Positions 46,478 through 58,763 of a stretch of 64,000 bases of DNA are shown here, piece after piece. Under the pieces are notes generated by a model. The model was not told where the DNA came from, did not search any database, and saw only the letters and a program-made list of their open reading frames with translations. The translations under genes and the position numbers were made by a program. Each line of letters opens with the position of its first letter. Within the stretch, counting starts at the first letter, position 1. Source of the DNA: Cyathus striatus (lineage: Eukaryota; Basidiomycota; Agaricomycetes; Agaricales; Nidulariaceae). The stretch is from contig JAOVFP010000004.1 in the NCBI GenBank assembly GCA_025738555.1, positions 1,798,001-1,862,000 on the forward strand, given 5' to 3'.

Positions 46478-47497
46478 TCATTTCGGCTCTGTCAAAACAC
46501 TCACTGGCTTCCGAGCGTAAACAACAACCCAATTCATCTCAGCTCCTGGCGTATCATCCCACTCCTTCTCAACTTCTTCCAACAATTTATCAAACTCTTC
46601 CTCAGAGTTAACCACGTCAAACCCACCACCTTCCAAAATCGGATCCTTCATTCCCCTCCACACACCTAACAAATTGTCACGGCTCCTTTCACCTAGATCC
46701 CCTGCCCATTTACCGTTTGGTGTGGACCGAGTTACTGTGGTTACGTCTTCGAATCCTGCTTGCTAGAGCAAGTCGGAGAGAGCTTTATAGCATTGCCAGT
46801 TTATACCCCTAGACGAAGTGAATTTCGACACTAGGGATTTATGTTTCTCCGTCACGGGACCCTCAGTCAAGTTTCCTACTTCCAAGAGTTGCACCCACCC
46901 TCCTGGTTTGAGTACCCTATGAATTTGGCATAATACAAGAGGGATGTCGATTTCGGGGATTGCTGTTGCGAACACGAGCCGCTGATTGACCAAAGTAAAT
47001 TTCGATGTCCAATCGCCGGGGAGTGAGAGAACGGACTCGGTGCGGAGGTTGATGTTTGGCGCATATGTAAATGGGGCTAGGAAGTTGAGTGATTCGATAT
47101 CGATCCCATGGAAGGATATGGTGGGTTCTAAGATGGTGGCGAAGTCTTGTAACCATACACCTGTATTGAACTCCGAATTAGCAATTCGTAAATAATCGAA
47201 GTAAATTTTATTTAACACACCGGTACCGGTCGCAGAATCTAATATCTCGTCTCCTGGCTTAAAGGGAATGGCAGGGAGAACTAGTTTTTTATCAAATACT
47301 TGTTTAAGTATATAATGCTGGCGTATGAGTCTATACGGTGAGCCGTTGAACAAGAATATTAATGATGTTTGGGGTGCTTCGACTAACCTTTCTTTCTCGA
47401 GCTCATCGGCGGGAAGGACATACTTCGTCCCAGGGTACGAAGTAAACATTCTAGGGTGGCTTTGTACAAGTCGTTGAGTACCGTTTATACCACTCAT
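46478..47497 (-). pseudogene. SAM-dependent methyltransferase 2 with nonsense codon
   Basis: Paralogue of the neighbouring methyltransferases. Exons 47497-47388, 47330-47221 (110 nt) and 47160-46478. Spliced motif I is ILDSATGTGVWLQDF, then FHGIDIESLNF, NQRLVFATAIP and RVLKPGGWVQLLE. A TAG at 46763-46765 stands where the paralogues have Ser before the (E/H)AGFEE stretch; the same frame then continues to 46478 through PNGKWAGDLGERSRDNLLGV and the usual C-terminus. The truncated product would lack the last ~95 residues. Translation could be saved only by readthrough. Everything else is intact, so the loss is recent or a base-call error. Confidence 0.85.
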
Positions 47498-48276
47498 TAT
47501 AATCGAGGATAATGATACTTATTCGAACCCCCCCCTCCCCCCGCGTTTATATATCCGGACTTCAAAGACACTCCTGGAATTCGTTAACAAAAAATTCTGG
47601 ACATCCTATCGGAGCTTCATGTTCGAGTGGATCATGGCTAATAACGTTCCATTATGATGGTTCTCCGCGATTCTGTCCAATGTTTATATAATGGAATCTA
47701 AAACGAAGTGAAACTGAATGGGTTGTCGATTTTAGTAAAACACGGAGTACTGAGCTTCAGTGACATGTGTCTAGTTCCAATAATGTTTCCCCTGCAGGTC
47801 TTTAATATTGCGATTTTGGGGTAAAGGCTTCCAATTTACACTTAAGATTGTATCACCCGTGTTTAACTAACGTTCCAATTGCATGACGTTTGACAAAAGT
47901 ATCAATGAAGGATTGGACAGCCCGCTTCAAGCTCTATGGAGCATATACTGGGTAAGGGTTGACCGTTTTTTCACTCGATTCTATTATGTTTTTAAAATTA
48001 TGCATGTTCTTTCTCATGCTTACAATGGATTTTGGGAGTGTTACATGTTCATCGAAAGGTGTAACAGATTCAAGAACTACCGAAAATCACCAAACATGTA
48101 TCAATTTGGAGCGTTACCCAGTGTACTACCATTATGTTCCATATACATGTATCACCTCGGTTTATAAATACATGTATAAGATGTAGCTTACAAACCATTT
48201 AACATTACCTAGTATATGTGCTATGAATTTTTATCACAACAACCCCATAAATGATGGCAAAGTCCGCCCCGCAAAC
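47498..48276. other. spacer between methyltransferases 2 and 3
   Basis: No supported gene; overlapping short plus-strand frames at 47883-48186 have no motif. A C-run (about 47528-47542) lies just upstream of methyltransferase 2. Confidence 0.5.
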
Positions 48277-49252
48277 TTAAACCGGCTTCCGACCGCAAAC
48301 AACAACATAATCCGCCCCAGCACCAGGAGTCTCATCCCACTCCCTCTCAACATCATTCAACAGAATATCAAACTCCTCCTCAGAGCGAACAATACCACAC
48401 CCACCACCATCCAAAATCGAGTCCTTCATAGCCCTCCACGCAGCAATCATATTATCCCTACCCCATTCTCCCCATTCCCCAGCCCACTTCCCATTCGGAA
48501 TAGTCCTCGTCATAATACTGACCTCTTCAAACCCCGCTTCGGAAAGTTTCTGAGGGAGCGATTTGTACCCTTGAAAATCCAATCCCCTGGCCGCAGTGAA
48601 TTTTAGTATAAGGGATTTATGTTTTTCTGTATGCGGTCCGGCGAACCAATCGCCGATCTCGAGAATTTGGACCCAACTACCTGGTTTGAGGACCCTGTGG
48701 TGTTCGGATAATGCAATTGGTATTTCCAATACGGGGATTGCGGCCGCGAAACCGAATCGTTGATTTACGAATGTGAATTTTGAAGTCCAATCGGTAGGTA
48801 GGGATAGCATGGAAACTGTATGGAGGTGAATGTTCGGGGAGTAGGTGGATGGAGGTGGGAAATTGAGCGGTTCGATGTCGATTCCGTGCAGAGATACGGT
48901 ACGTGGCGAGGTGGCTAAGAAGTCTTGCAACCAGATACCTGTAACTTGCTTAAGTATTTGGAGAAAGAGTAATTGTGTCATATATACCAGTGCCGGTTGC
49001 ACTATCTAATATTTCATCTTCAGGTTGGAAACTTATAAGAGGGAAAACAATCTTGTTGTCAAACACTTGTTTAAGTTTATAATGCTGAAGATTGAGCCTG
49101 TAATTATCACCATTAAATTTCAATATCCTGAAAAGACAATCCACTAACCTCTCTTTCTCGAGCTCATCAGCGGGAAGAAAATACTTCGCCCCAGGGTAAG
49201 AGGTCTGTACTCTTATCTTGGCATGCACGATTGGCTGGGCAGCTTCAGTCAT
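48277..49252 (-). CDS. SAM-dependent methyltransferase 3 (LaeA/UMTA-like)
   Basis: Exons 49252-49149 (104 nt), 49097-48988 (110 nt) and 48938-48277 (662 nt) give 291 aa, exactly the exon sizes of methyltransferase 4. I start at 49252 (MTEAAQPIVHAK) because methyltransferase 4 starts at the same place (MIETVQPIVHAK); an in-frame ATG at 49273 would add seven residues. Motif I is ILDSATGTGIWLQDF, with Ser-Ala where most class I enzymes have Gly-rich DxGxG; the acidic residue sits in LHGIDIEPL and the post-motif is RVLKPGSWVQILE. No frame damage was seen. The substrate is unknown; the family includes velvet-associated regulators and natural-product methyltransferases. Confidence 0.9.
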
Positions 49253-50128
49253 GATTTCTGAGCAATATGACATCGGAACATGAATGGTTTATATAAGTAT
49301 CCAAACCCCGGAGCTTCTGATATGGGAGTGTGCTATTTATGTAATTACCATTTTATCAATCAGGTCCTTGGAGGTAGGAGTGGCAATAAACAGCGGTTTA
49401 AACCATCCCACACTTAATGAACCGAAAACTAACCATGTGCCAGCCCAATCAAGCGAAGTTTCAACACAGAAGTAAATAAGTAGCCATGAGAAGATACTCG
49501 TACGTAGCACGGGTACCTTGACATCGTCATCAATAGCGTCACATTCTTTGTGTTAACCCTCAACGTGATAGGCAATATAACAATATAGTGCAAACCAATG
49601 GTCAATAATATAAACGTCAGACGTAGCAAAAACAAAGAGAAGTTGGAAGCTATGTTAGATAGGAATCGGATGAGGGAACGACAAACAATATGTTGCACCT
49701 CTAAAAACCCAGTTGAAAAATCAGACTGTACTTGGGACTATGTGCAGTGGATGTGAATCAAATGTGCTGGGTTGGGTTGAGTCTACTATGCACCGTTGTT
49801 GCCGGAGGAAGAGGAGTCAAGTAGTACGATGTCTAACAAGCTTAATGGGGTACTACGTAACTACTACCATGTAGAGTAGGGGGATGTGCGTTCTCGTTTG
49901 AGTGTTCCTCGCTCAGACTCCAACCAACCTCATCAGTCTAAAACTCTGCGGTGAGATAACGCCGAGGCTTGACGGTAGTTCAGGTAAGATATCCGCTGTA
50001 CTAAACAAACGGCTATAAAGGTCTTCGATTAAAGTATATAAACGTTCATCACAACAACCCCATAGACGATAGTAAGGTCTGCTACTCAAACCGACGCAAC
50101 GCAATTGAGTCAAAGCATAAAACACTAC
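49253..50128. other. spacer between methyltransferases 3 and 4
   Basis: No supported gene. A part of the 3' region (50041-50125) repeats sequence downstream of methyltransferase 3 ('CATCACAACAACCCCATA' at 48233-48250 and 50047-50064), showing that the tandem duplication includes 3' flanks. Confidence 0.55.
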
Positions 50129-51102
50129 TTAAACCGGCTTCCGACCACATATTACAACATAATCAACTCCAGCACCAGGAGTCTCATCCCACTCCCTCTC
50201 AACATCCTCTAACAATGTATCAAACTCCTTCTCAGAACCAACCACTCCAAACCCACCACCATCCAAAATCGAGTCCTTCATTCCCCTCCACACACCAATC
50301 AAATTATCCCTACCCCATTCTCCTAATTCCCCCGCCCATTTCCCATTTGGGATAGTCCGCGTTAACGTGCTTATTTCTTCAAATCCCGCGTGGGAAAGCT
50401 TCTGGGGGAGGGATTTGGACCCAAATAGATCCAACCCCCTGGCCACTGTAAATTTTGTTATAAGGGATTTATGTTTTTCTGTATGTGGTCCCGCAGACAA
50501 ATCGAAGAATTCTAAAAGTTGGAGCCAGCCACCTGGCTTCAGTACCCTATAGTATTCGGATAATGCAACTGGGATATCAGATATGGGGATTGCGGCTGCG
50601 AAAACGAGTCGTTGGTTTATGAGTGTGAATTTTGATGTCCAGTCGGAGGGGAGGGAGAGCATGGACGCTGTGCGGAGGTGAATGTTTGGGGAGTACGTCG
50701 AAGGTGGTGGGAAGTTGAGCGATTCGATGTCGATCCCATGCAGGGATATGGTACCTGGCGACGTGGTTAAAAAATCTTGTAACCAGATACCTGTAATGTG
50801 ATTTAGAAACGAATATGTAAGTGTAATAGTAGTGCGTACCTGTGCCGGTTGCGCTGTCTAGTATCTCATCCTCAGGTTTGAACGATATAGGAGGAAAAAC
50901 TATCTTATTGTCAAATACTTGTTTAAGTTTATAGTGCTGGAGATTGAGTCTGTGATTACTGTCATTATATTAAGCCTCGGAAAGATATGTTTCACTACCT
51001 CTCTTTCTCTAGCTCATCAGCAGGAAGAATATACTTTGCCCCAGGGAACGAGGTGTGTACTCTTACCTTGGCGTGCACGATTGGCTGGACAGTTTCAATC
51101 AT
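50129..51102 (-). CDS. SAM-dependent methyltransferase 4 (LaeA/UMTA-like)
   Basis: Exons 51102-50999 (104 nt), 50949-50840 (110 nt) and 50790-50129 (662 nt), all GT-AG, 291 aa. Closest to methyltransferase 3 in exon size and sequence (AKVRVHTSFPGAKYILPADE; LHGIDIESLNFPPPSTYSPN; RVLKPGGWLQLLE; GKWAGELGEWGRDNLIGV; DETPGAGVDYVVICGRKPV). Intact. Like copies 2 and 3 it has the DSATGTG form of motif I. It is the most upstream member of the minus-strand array, and no divergent partner gene follows it. Confidence 0.9.
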
Positions 51103-53479
51103 AATTACGGAGAAATACGACATTCGAACGTGAATTGGTTATATACCCAAACGCCGTGGTGCTGACATGGGAATGTATTGATTAAAATGTTCTTAAATCC
51201 ATCGGATCCCTGATATTCAGAGTGGGAATTAGACAATGGTGCGGCAGACTATCCCACACGTAGTAGGTTGAACATGAATGCATGTGGTTCAATCTTCATA
51301 ATCATCTTTGGTTTTCTATAAACGAATGTAGTTCCGGCTAGTTATCTCAGCCGATGATAGGTCGTGTACATACTATCGATGGTGTAACACCGGAAGGAAA
51401 CCAATTTCACGGGAACGCATGGACGGTATGCTATATGTGTGCATCTCAAGGATGACATATCGGTGGTGTAACACCGGATGCTTATCAATATCCCAAAATA
51501 AAACTTGGAATTATTTACAGGGATAGAGCATTGGCCTGGATGTCAAGATGTCATGTTAAGCTTTAAGCGTAATGTGTCTCACAGGCAAGGATTAATCTTC
51601 CTCAGCATATTTATAGTACACTGACTTTTATCAAGTTATACAGAACATGCAAAGGACTCCTTTTGCTAAGATGTTATATGAACGCATATTTATTTTATCT
51701 AGAATATCTCATCTATGGACGAGTTGTCAGCGGTGCGGTGTCATATCGTGTAAGCATCTCTTGGATCATACTCAGTAGCCATTCCTAAAACCCCGGCCTC
51801 GAGAACAAATTCGGTGGTCCCACCCTGTGCATAATGTACGTTTTATGTATCAAAACTATCAACAGTATACTTCATGTACGGTCATTACTATCTTCAAATT
51901 AAAACTTGTTAATCCGGATAGTAACGTTTCCGTTTCAATGAATGTACTTACACAAAAAACTGTTGTATTGAAGTATTTCTAATTTAATTTTTCGTTCAGA
52001 AAACAATTTTGGGGACATATGTGCTATACCTACTCCGCGTGGCAAAGAGTATTCACGTGAAATAGAAATTTACAGCGAATGGAAGTCTATTGTCCTAGAG
52101 TCCTTTTTATATTGAAACACGACTGCCGAATGAATTATCGAGTGGTTCTCCGACTCTATAGAGGGTAAATACATCTGTGGGATTACAGATACCATATTTA
52201 CCCCGTGTACCACAATTCCACGTGAAATTCGCATTTAGAGGTGAGAACGTTTCAACGTTGTGAAGGACGTGGACGGGTCAAAGCAAGAGGTGTCAGATCC
52301 AGCGATCTCGGTCGTCCCATTCTGCCACGCGAGACTATTCCCAGGAGGGAGGCACTCTACGGCTGTTTCAGAGTTCCATCAATTTGCACTGCTCGGCATC
52401 CGGCATCTCCTAGTTGGTTGTGCCATCGTCAATCCATCGTTTCCAACCTTTTTAAGTATTGCAAGTGTATCTACGAGCTGCTTGCGTGAATATTAAAACT
52501 AGATGTGTTAATATATAATTACATATAGCTATGTACATACACTGAATATAAGTTAAACAATCAAGTATAGCATTGTGAGCTGAAGCTGTCAAAGAACTTG
52601 AGTAAGGTGGAAAAGAATACTGATAGTATTACCATAACGAAAGGGAATAGAAGCAGTGTGTGCTCTGAGTGGTGTTATTATACTTGTTGTAGGTTTACAG
52701 AATGAATATTGAATCTCCATGTCCATCACGAGTGTTTCCGTGTCTCTTGATGAACGTGATTAACGAAATAACATACAAGAAAAGTTTCATCTTGTATCGT
52801 TTACTTGCATTAATCCACCTTCTACATTAGCTGATGACGACTAATAGTTTGTAAGGAAAGTATCTCTGGTGCTTTAGATGCGCCGTGCAATGCGCATGAT
52901 CTTGGCCAATTTCAAGAGAACCTGGATATTGGGCAATTCCAGTGCATCTATTGGCACAAACTAGGATCTTTCTTAGTCAGAATAGCCAGTACAAGAGCAG
53001 GCGTCCAAGTCTGGATCGTGAACTGCAGAGGGACTCCAGGTTATAAATAGCGATAGTCAGTTAGTACTGGGACATTGGGTGGCATTCTGTGAGTTGGACA
53101 AAGGAATAACATCTTCTGTACATGTATTATATGATTCAAAACATTTAAAGATAATATCTGCACGAGAAACATAAGATTTAGTATAAAGTACTTAACAACT
53201 TATGGTAAGCAACACTCACCGAGATATTTATATTAACATTAACGAAGCCTTGATGTACAGTATCTACAGTGTACACTATTAGACTGCCACGGAGGTGGTA
53301 CATGAGGAGGATATGTTGAAGACGCGTCTTAATGAGCTCGGACATGTAGAGAGATGAGATATTTTAAGGTAGGCAACGGCGAACACGCTCTAAGTCCTAA
53401 GTCATAGCAGCATTGTTTGATGAACTTAAATTGTTCTCACAGTTGACCAACATGAGTGCCGTGCCGACATGCCACAAAC
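51103..53479. other. gene-poor region
   Basis: No gene is supported. It contains two copies of an 18-base word (CGRTGGTGTAACACCGGA) at 51377-51394 and 51461-51478, each with an internal palindrome. It also has an inverted copy of the upstream region of the Rab gene at 52277-52318. Open frames at 52241-52496 overlap in two frames without motifs. Confidence 0.45.
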
Positions 53480-54833
53480 TGGGGGTGCACAACACTCTCA
53501 CATGGCTGGTGACATGACGGTCACACCGTGTGACCAAAAGTGTCACAAATCTTGACCCAGTTCTGTTCTTCGCATTGCCTGGATGTTTCTTCATACTTTT
53601 CTTTGCTCTTTTCACTCCTACTTTAACTAATGTTATGCTAGATGTTGTAAATATGTTATTTAAGTAGTGTAATATATATATGAATTCCTATATTCTCTTA
53701 TAAATACTGGTTAAAACATGGTGACAGCTGTGACATTGTGACAACTTATATCAATCAATCAGGCGATCTTCCGAAATAGGTTCTGCTGGTGGCTGTGCCT
53801 TATGTTGTTGGTTTCAGAACTTGTTTCTCAAATATCTTTCTGAGATCACATTGTATTGCTATAATCTATAGAGCAAAATTGCACTATTATATTGTGTAAA
53901 TAATTTTATTTATACAGAATTTTATTAAAAGTCCTGTATGTATGGGAACCCATTGTTATACACACCCAAATTACATGTTACAGTTGCAGAATCAAAAATC
54001 TAGCTTGATATGATTATTGGCACAAAAAAGTAGTGTAATTTCTCTCTATAAACCATGGTCTTATGTTTGCTCCTTCAAAAGTTATTAAAGAATGAAAATC
54101 ACAGCTATATAGTTAATAGGAGTTTGGCCAATTAAACATTATTACATGCACAAAAACCTTTACAACCTATACAAATGATCTACTATAAACTGTACTTAAT
54201 GTGTAGTTCATATATACATGATAATGGAATATTTGAGTTGAGCAATCAATCATGCATGGTGTTGTTTGAAGTCTAACCTGTGGCTGTGCCTCTGAGCTAT
54301 GGGAGCGAGAACTTATACCTTATAACTTTATGGAATCACATCGTACGTATACGATTTATAGAGCACTTTTGTACTATTTATCGATGCGAATAATTGCTAC
54401 TGACCAGAATTTTTATATCATGATTGTAAGTATGAGATAATGCACCAATACCTGCCATATTAATATGTTACAGCACCTTAATTAAAATTCCGGTCAGTAG
54501 GAATTGTAGGCATCGTATAATAGTGCAATTTTGCTCTATTATATATGTTCTGAAGTGTTCTCATTCAAAAGTTATAAGAGGATGAAGTTTGAGTACCTAA
54601 TTGATGTGATTTTTGGCAGGGGTTTGATGCCTCCAGCAATATCCAGCACATTTTAACAAAAAAAAACTTCATACAATCATAGATAATGTATTTTTATTAT
54701 GACGTGACACAAAAGAGCTAGCTAAAATGTGTTGAGTGAGGAACGAGAGCAGTGGGTCAGTAGAATTTGGGGGCATGCGTGACAGGTGTCACAGATCATG
54801 TGAGTCACACTTTGCGGGCGTTGTGCACCCCCA
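53480..54833. mobile_element. Non-autonomous DNA transposon, 1.35 kb
   Basis: A 14-bp perfect terminal inverted repeat TGGGGGTGCACAAC lies at 53480-53493 and, inverted, at 54820-54833. It is flanked by CACAAAC(T) at 53473-53480 and 54834-54841, a 7-8 bp target duplication. The interior has internal repeats: 'TATAGAGCA(A/C)(A/T)(A/T)TT' and 'GTGGCTGTGCC' recur, and a partly inverted copy lies near 54470-54600. No transposase frame. Duplication length fits hAT-like elements, but ends differ from the one at 16011. Confidence 0.8.
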
Positions 54834-54889
54834 CACAAACTGTGCTAAACCAAATTTGTAGGGTACCCCCCCCCCTACCCTATGACATC

Positions 54890-54925
54890 ATGGACGACCG
54901 CGATCGCCGAATCTGACACCTCTTG
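54890..54925. repeat. Rab-upstream segment, inverted partner of 52277-52318
   Basis: GGACGACCGCGATCGCCGAA continues TCTGACACCTCTTG. The reverse complement of 52277-52318 matches with a few substitutions. The segment lies about 250 bp upstream of the Rab start and contains the palindrome CGCGATCG. Confidence 0.55.
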
Positions 54926-55175
54926 GGTCAAAGCACCGCACGGCCAATGTTCGGCAATCTATACCCAAGCCCGTAGCACAATAGAACCAAACACTCGCGT
55001 GACAGATTGAATGAACAACACGCGTCATCCAACCCTTTTCAAGAACCCCACAGAGCTAGAGCCAGTACCAGTTCTCCTCGCCCACTGCTACGTACCACCC
55101 TTCACTCTCCTCCATCATCTTCACCCCATCTCTCTATCTACACATTCAAACCACCCATCCAAACGAACCACTACA

Positions 55176-56274
55176 ATGGCACCAACATCAACAGAAGCCC
55201 AACAACCAATCAACATCAAGCTCCTCCTAATAGGCAACAGCTCAGTCGGCAAATCAAGCCTCCTTCTCCGATTCAGCGACGAGCAATGGATACCTGAAGA
55301 TGAAAGCACCGCTACCATCGGTGTGGATTTTCGGGTGCATAAGATGGAAGTTGGCGGCCGGAAGGTCAAGTTGAGCATTTGGGTGTGTCTTTTTCTTCTT
55401 TGCTTTGTGTTTGGAACGGAAGGCTGATGTGGTGGGGGTAGGATACAGCAGGCCAGGAACGTTTTCGGACTATAACGAGCTCTTACTATCGGGGGGCGCA
55501 GGGTGTTATATTAGGTATGTATGTTACTACGCTGATTTTGGAGGAGGGTACTGATGGAGAGCGTAGTGTACGATGTGTCGAATAGGGAATCCTTCGATGC
55601 GTTGCCGAGGTGGTATTCGGAGCTTGAGACGTATGTTTCGGATAAAGTCGTCAAGATTCTAGTGGGGAATAAAGTTGACAAGGTGTGTTTTGTGATTGCT
55701 TCACTTTGTTGTCTCTTCTCGTACCTCGTTCTTTCTTCCTTTCCTCGTTCCCTTCTCTACATTGTTCCTTTTACTTCCCACGCAGTGTACTCCCCCTACC
55801 TTTCTCCACAGTCCTCGATACCCCTTACCCTCCTCTTCTCCCCAGTGTATGCGTCTGTCGTACACATTCCCTTCCTAACCTTAACCCTAACCTCACTCCT
55901 TGCCTTCCCTTTACACCACTCTTACCCTTCTCCCTCGCTCTCTCCCTCCCTTCTTCCTCCCCCCCTCTCTCCCCCTCACTTCTCATACTAACACAAAACC
56001 ACAGGAATTCTCCCGACAAATCCCAACCTCCGAAGCCCTCTCATTCTCCCAAAGAACAAACTCGCTCTTCATCGAAACTTCCGCTAAAACAGCACACAAT
56101 GTTAAACAGGTTTTCGAGGACGTTGTCACTCGCATCCTTGAGACGCCCGAGTTGTGGGCTGGGGAGAGTGGGAGGAGTAGAGGGGGGGATACAAGTAGTG
56201 GACGGGGTGGGGTGCCGGGTGGAGTGCAGGTTGTTGGGTTGAGTGAGCGTGAGGGGAGTGGGTGTTCTTGTTAG
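55176..56274 (+). CDS. Rab18-like small GTPase
   Basis: Membrane-traffic GTPase of the Rab family, closest in motif pattern to Rab18. Exons 55176-55382, 55442-55514, 55567-55682 and 56005-56274 give 221 aa. P-loop GNSSVGKSS (residues 20-28), switch I TATIGVD (45-51), switch [10 protein letters not shown] (70-77), base-binding GNKVDK (127-132) and ETSAKT (156-161) are all present. The C-terminus is Gly/Ser/Arg-rich and ends CSC, a double geranylgeranylation signal, so membrane attachment is expected. An in-frame ATG at 55011 would add 55 low-complexity residues; I reject it because Rab proteins start a few residues before the first strand. The third intron is 322 nt and strongly pyrimidine-rich, unusual beside the 50-60-nt introns elsewhere. 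Confidence 0.93.
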
Positions 56275-57284
56275 ATGGGTTGGGGTTGTTTTATGATGAA
56301 CTTTGACGCATAGATACATGGTTTTTTGTATAATACCCTTTTTTTCTCGTTGTATCATATAAGTAATTGCATTTGGTATTATTTTTGTTGTTTGCTGTGG
56401 ACTTCAAGCTAGTGAACACTAGTCACTATATTTTCTCAGAGTCAAAAGTCCTTTCTCGCCACTCTGATACTTCACCACGCTGAATCACCTCTGTGTTTCT
56501 ACTAGGTTCTGTAACTCATTGGAACTTGGACTATAGCTGGTGTTGTGCTTAGAAGCAGGGCTCAAAAGGATTTTAATCTTAGTGAATTTGATTACTTCTG
56601 TCACTGTGTCATTACATTCTTGAGGGGTCTGGTGCAGGCGTTTAATTGGGCTCATATCCATCAATTTTGTCTTTATCTTAGTCTTCCAGGTAAAGCTAGA
56701 TAAACAGGCAGTAACAATACAAGTTAACGATGTGTAGAGCAGGCATTCTAGAATCTGCATCAGCAAATACCCATATCACAAATTTAGTCAAATTAGAAAA
56801 AATTAAGGATAATATAAGTCAATTTAAAGGTAATTAAGTTGAAATTAGTAATATAAGGGACTTTAGGCGAATTAGCTGAGGTCCCCTACTTATTCCAAAA
56901 AATTAGGTCAACATTAGGTCATAATTAGGATATTCTAGGTAAGTTTAGATTCAAATTAGTTTCAGTTTTGCACACTATTAGTTCATATTATAGCCCACAA
57001 TGTACTTGCTTGCAAATTGTATAACAACAGTATAGTGATAAAGGATTTGTCATTAAACATATATATATATATTCTACAAATATATAACAGGCAGATGCAT
57101 ACTACACATTAATTAACTATAACTGAACTATACAAACAGATAGTTGTATTGTGGATAGCAGAGAAACCCAGTTGAAGCAGCCAAGAGAAACAGCAGAAGA
57201 GTGAAGGGACAAACAGTAATATGTGCAGAAGACAATAGAATGCAATATCAAGATAACACAAGGATGAGAGAACATGACCAACAA
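56275..57284. other. no supported gene; AT-rich 3' region
   Basis: A minus-strand 93-codon frame at 56485-56766 has no recognised domain. From about 56780 to 57000 the word AATTAG and variants are repeated many times, as they are again at 58380-58540. Confidence 0.4.
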
Positions 57285-57655
57285 TGAGTGAGAACAACAG
57301 CAATACATAATTATGACAATGACGAGAGGACAATGATGAGAGAGGACAGCAAGAGAGGATGACAGTAAGAGCGAGAAGACAGACTGATGACAAGAGAGGA
57401 CAACAGCAAGAGAGGATGATGGCCAGAGAAGATGACAACGAGAGGATGAACTGATGACAAGAGGGGACAACAGCAAGAGACGACAATGATGATGAGAGGA
57501 TGATGGTGAGAGAGGATGACAGTGAGAGGACAGACTGATGATGAGAGGATGACAGTGAAAGATGATGACGGCAAGAGAGGATGACACAACAAGAGGACAA
57601 CAATGATGATGATGATGAGAGAGGACAATGGTGAGAGAGGATGACAGTGCTTGAA
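57285..57655. repeat. GA-rich degenerate minisatellite
   Basis: Units built on GAGAGGATGACA and GAGAGGACAACAGCAA are repeated with variation about 20 times. The minus strand reads as overlapping Ser/Leu/His-rich open frames in three phases (57109-57755); these are by-products of the repeat and not genes. Confidence 0.8.
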
Positions 57656-58763
57656 GGCCAAACTTTATAGGTAGAGAACTGTAAGGGATCGATAAGTGAA
57701 GGGGCTTGCTGGCAAGATCACCCAGTGGCTTGAGGAAACACAAGTCAAGGTACACACTAGTTTCTTTAAATCTTGTAGTACAAAGTTGCCATTGGTGCAG
57801 AGTCCCAGCACCCAGAACAGAGTGCCATAGGAGAATGCGAAGAGGACTTGAGGGGGAAGGAGGACCAATGAGATAGCAAAGGAAGTTATGTGTTCATAGC
57901 AGACAGGAAGGGATGAGAGAGAAGAAGGGGGGAAGAGTTGAACAAAGTTGAAAGAGTTGAATTCAATACATTTGTGATGTGAAACAGTCACATGATGATT
58001 TAGTCAGCATCCCAATTGAAACAAACAATTGAATTGATTGGCTGTCAACTGTTCAGCTCAAGCTTCAATGGCATCTGCCACATCAAGTTACAATATACTT
58101 AATCCAACTTGTGGCTTCACAACTAATTCATGACTTGGTTGCACATCACAAATTCATATGATATCATAGCTTTAAAAGTACTTTTTATTTGTTAGGTAGT
58201 TGGAATGTTATGGGTGTTACAATGTGTGTGCCACATACAAGTAGAGATATTATAATGATGCAAATTTGGTACAAGTTAGGTAAAGTATAAATGCTAGTGC
58301 AATAATTACAACTACAATTCCAACAGCTCGAAATAGATAGGTATAAGTATCAAATAAGTATATTACATGTACTGAAATAAATAGCAATTAGTTAAATTAG
58401 TTGCAAATTAGTTGCAGGCAGTAGCTTATCTTTACTTATTAACAATTCTTTGTCAATATAAGCCCTGAATAAGCAAAGGTTAGACATAGTTAGGTAAGGG
58501 GTACCCCTTATTATACTAATTAAACTAATTTAGTGCCTGGGGAATTTGCTGATGTGCCTGCACTATGAAACTTGATTCATTGGAAATGTTCCTCCTCCCC
58601 ACTCTCACACACTTTCCTCATTTCAACCTCATTTTTCACCTCTCTGTGCACCATCCTGACACTGCTGCAACATGTGAAGTCAACTTTGAGTTAACATCAA
58701 GTTTTCAAAATAAGTATTCTCACATTGACACCAAAAATCCACTATCAAAAGTAAAAATTCATT
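57656..58763. other. no supported gene
   Basis: The short frame at 57665-57991 has no motif. The AATTAG-rich patch at 58380-58540 ends with the palindrome GGGGTACCCC at 58498-58507. Confidence 0.4.

Noticed and set aside
55011..55175. N-terminal extension of the Rab protein from the ATG at 55011
   Set aside because: The extra residues are low-complexity and Rab proteins normally begin near the ATG at 55176, just before the first strand.
55825..56358. Antisense and alternate-frame open frames within the Rab gene
   Set aside because: Low-complexity translations of the pyrimidine-rich intron and last exon; the GTPase frame explains the locus.
57109..57755. Overlapping minus-strand open frames of 116-212 codons rich in Ser, Leu and His
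   Set aside because: They arise from the GA-rich minisatellite, which keeps all three phases open; no domain or splice logic.
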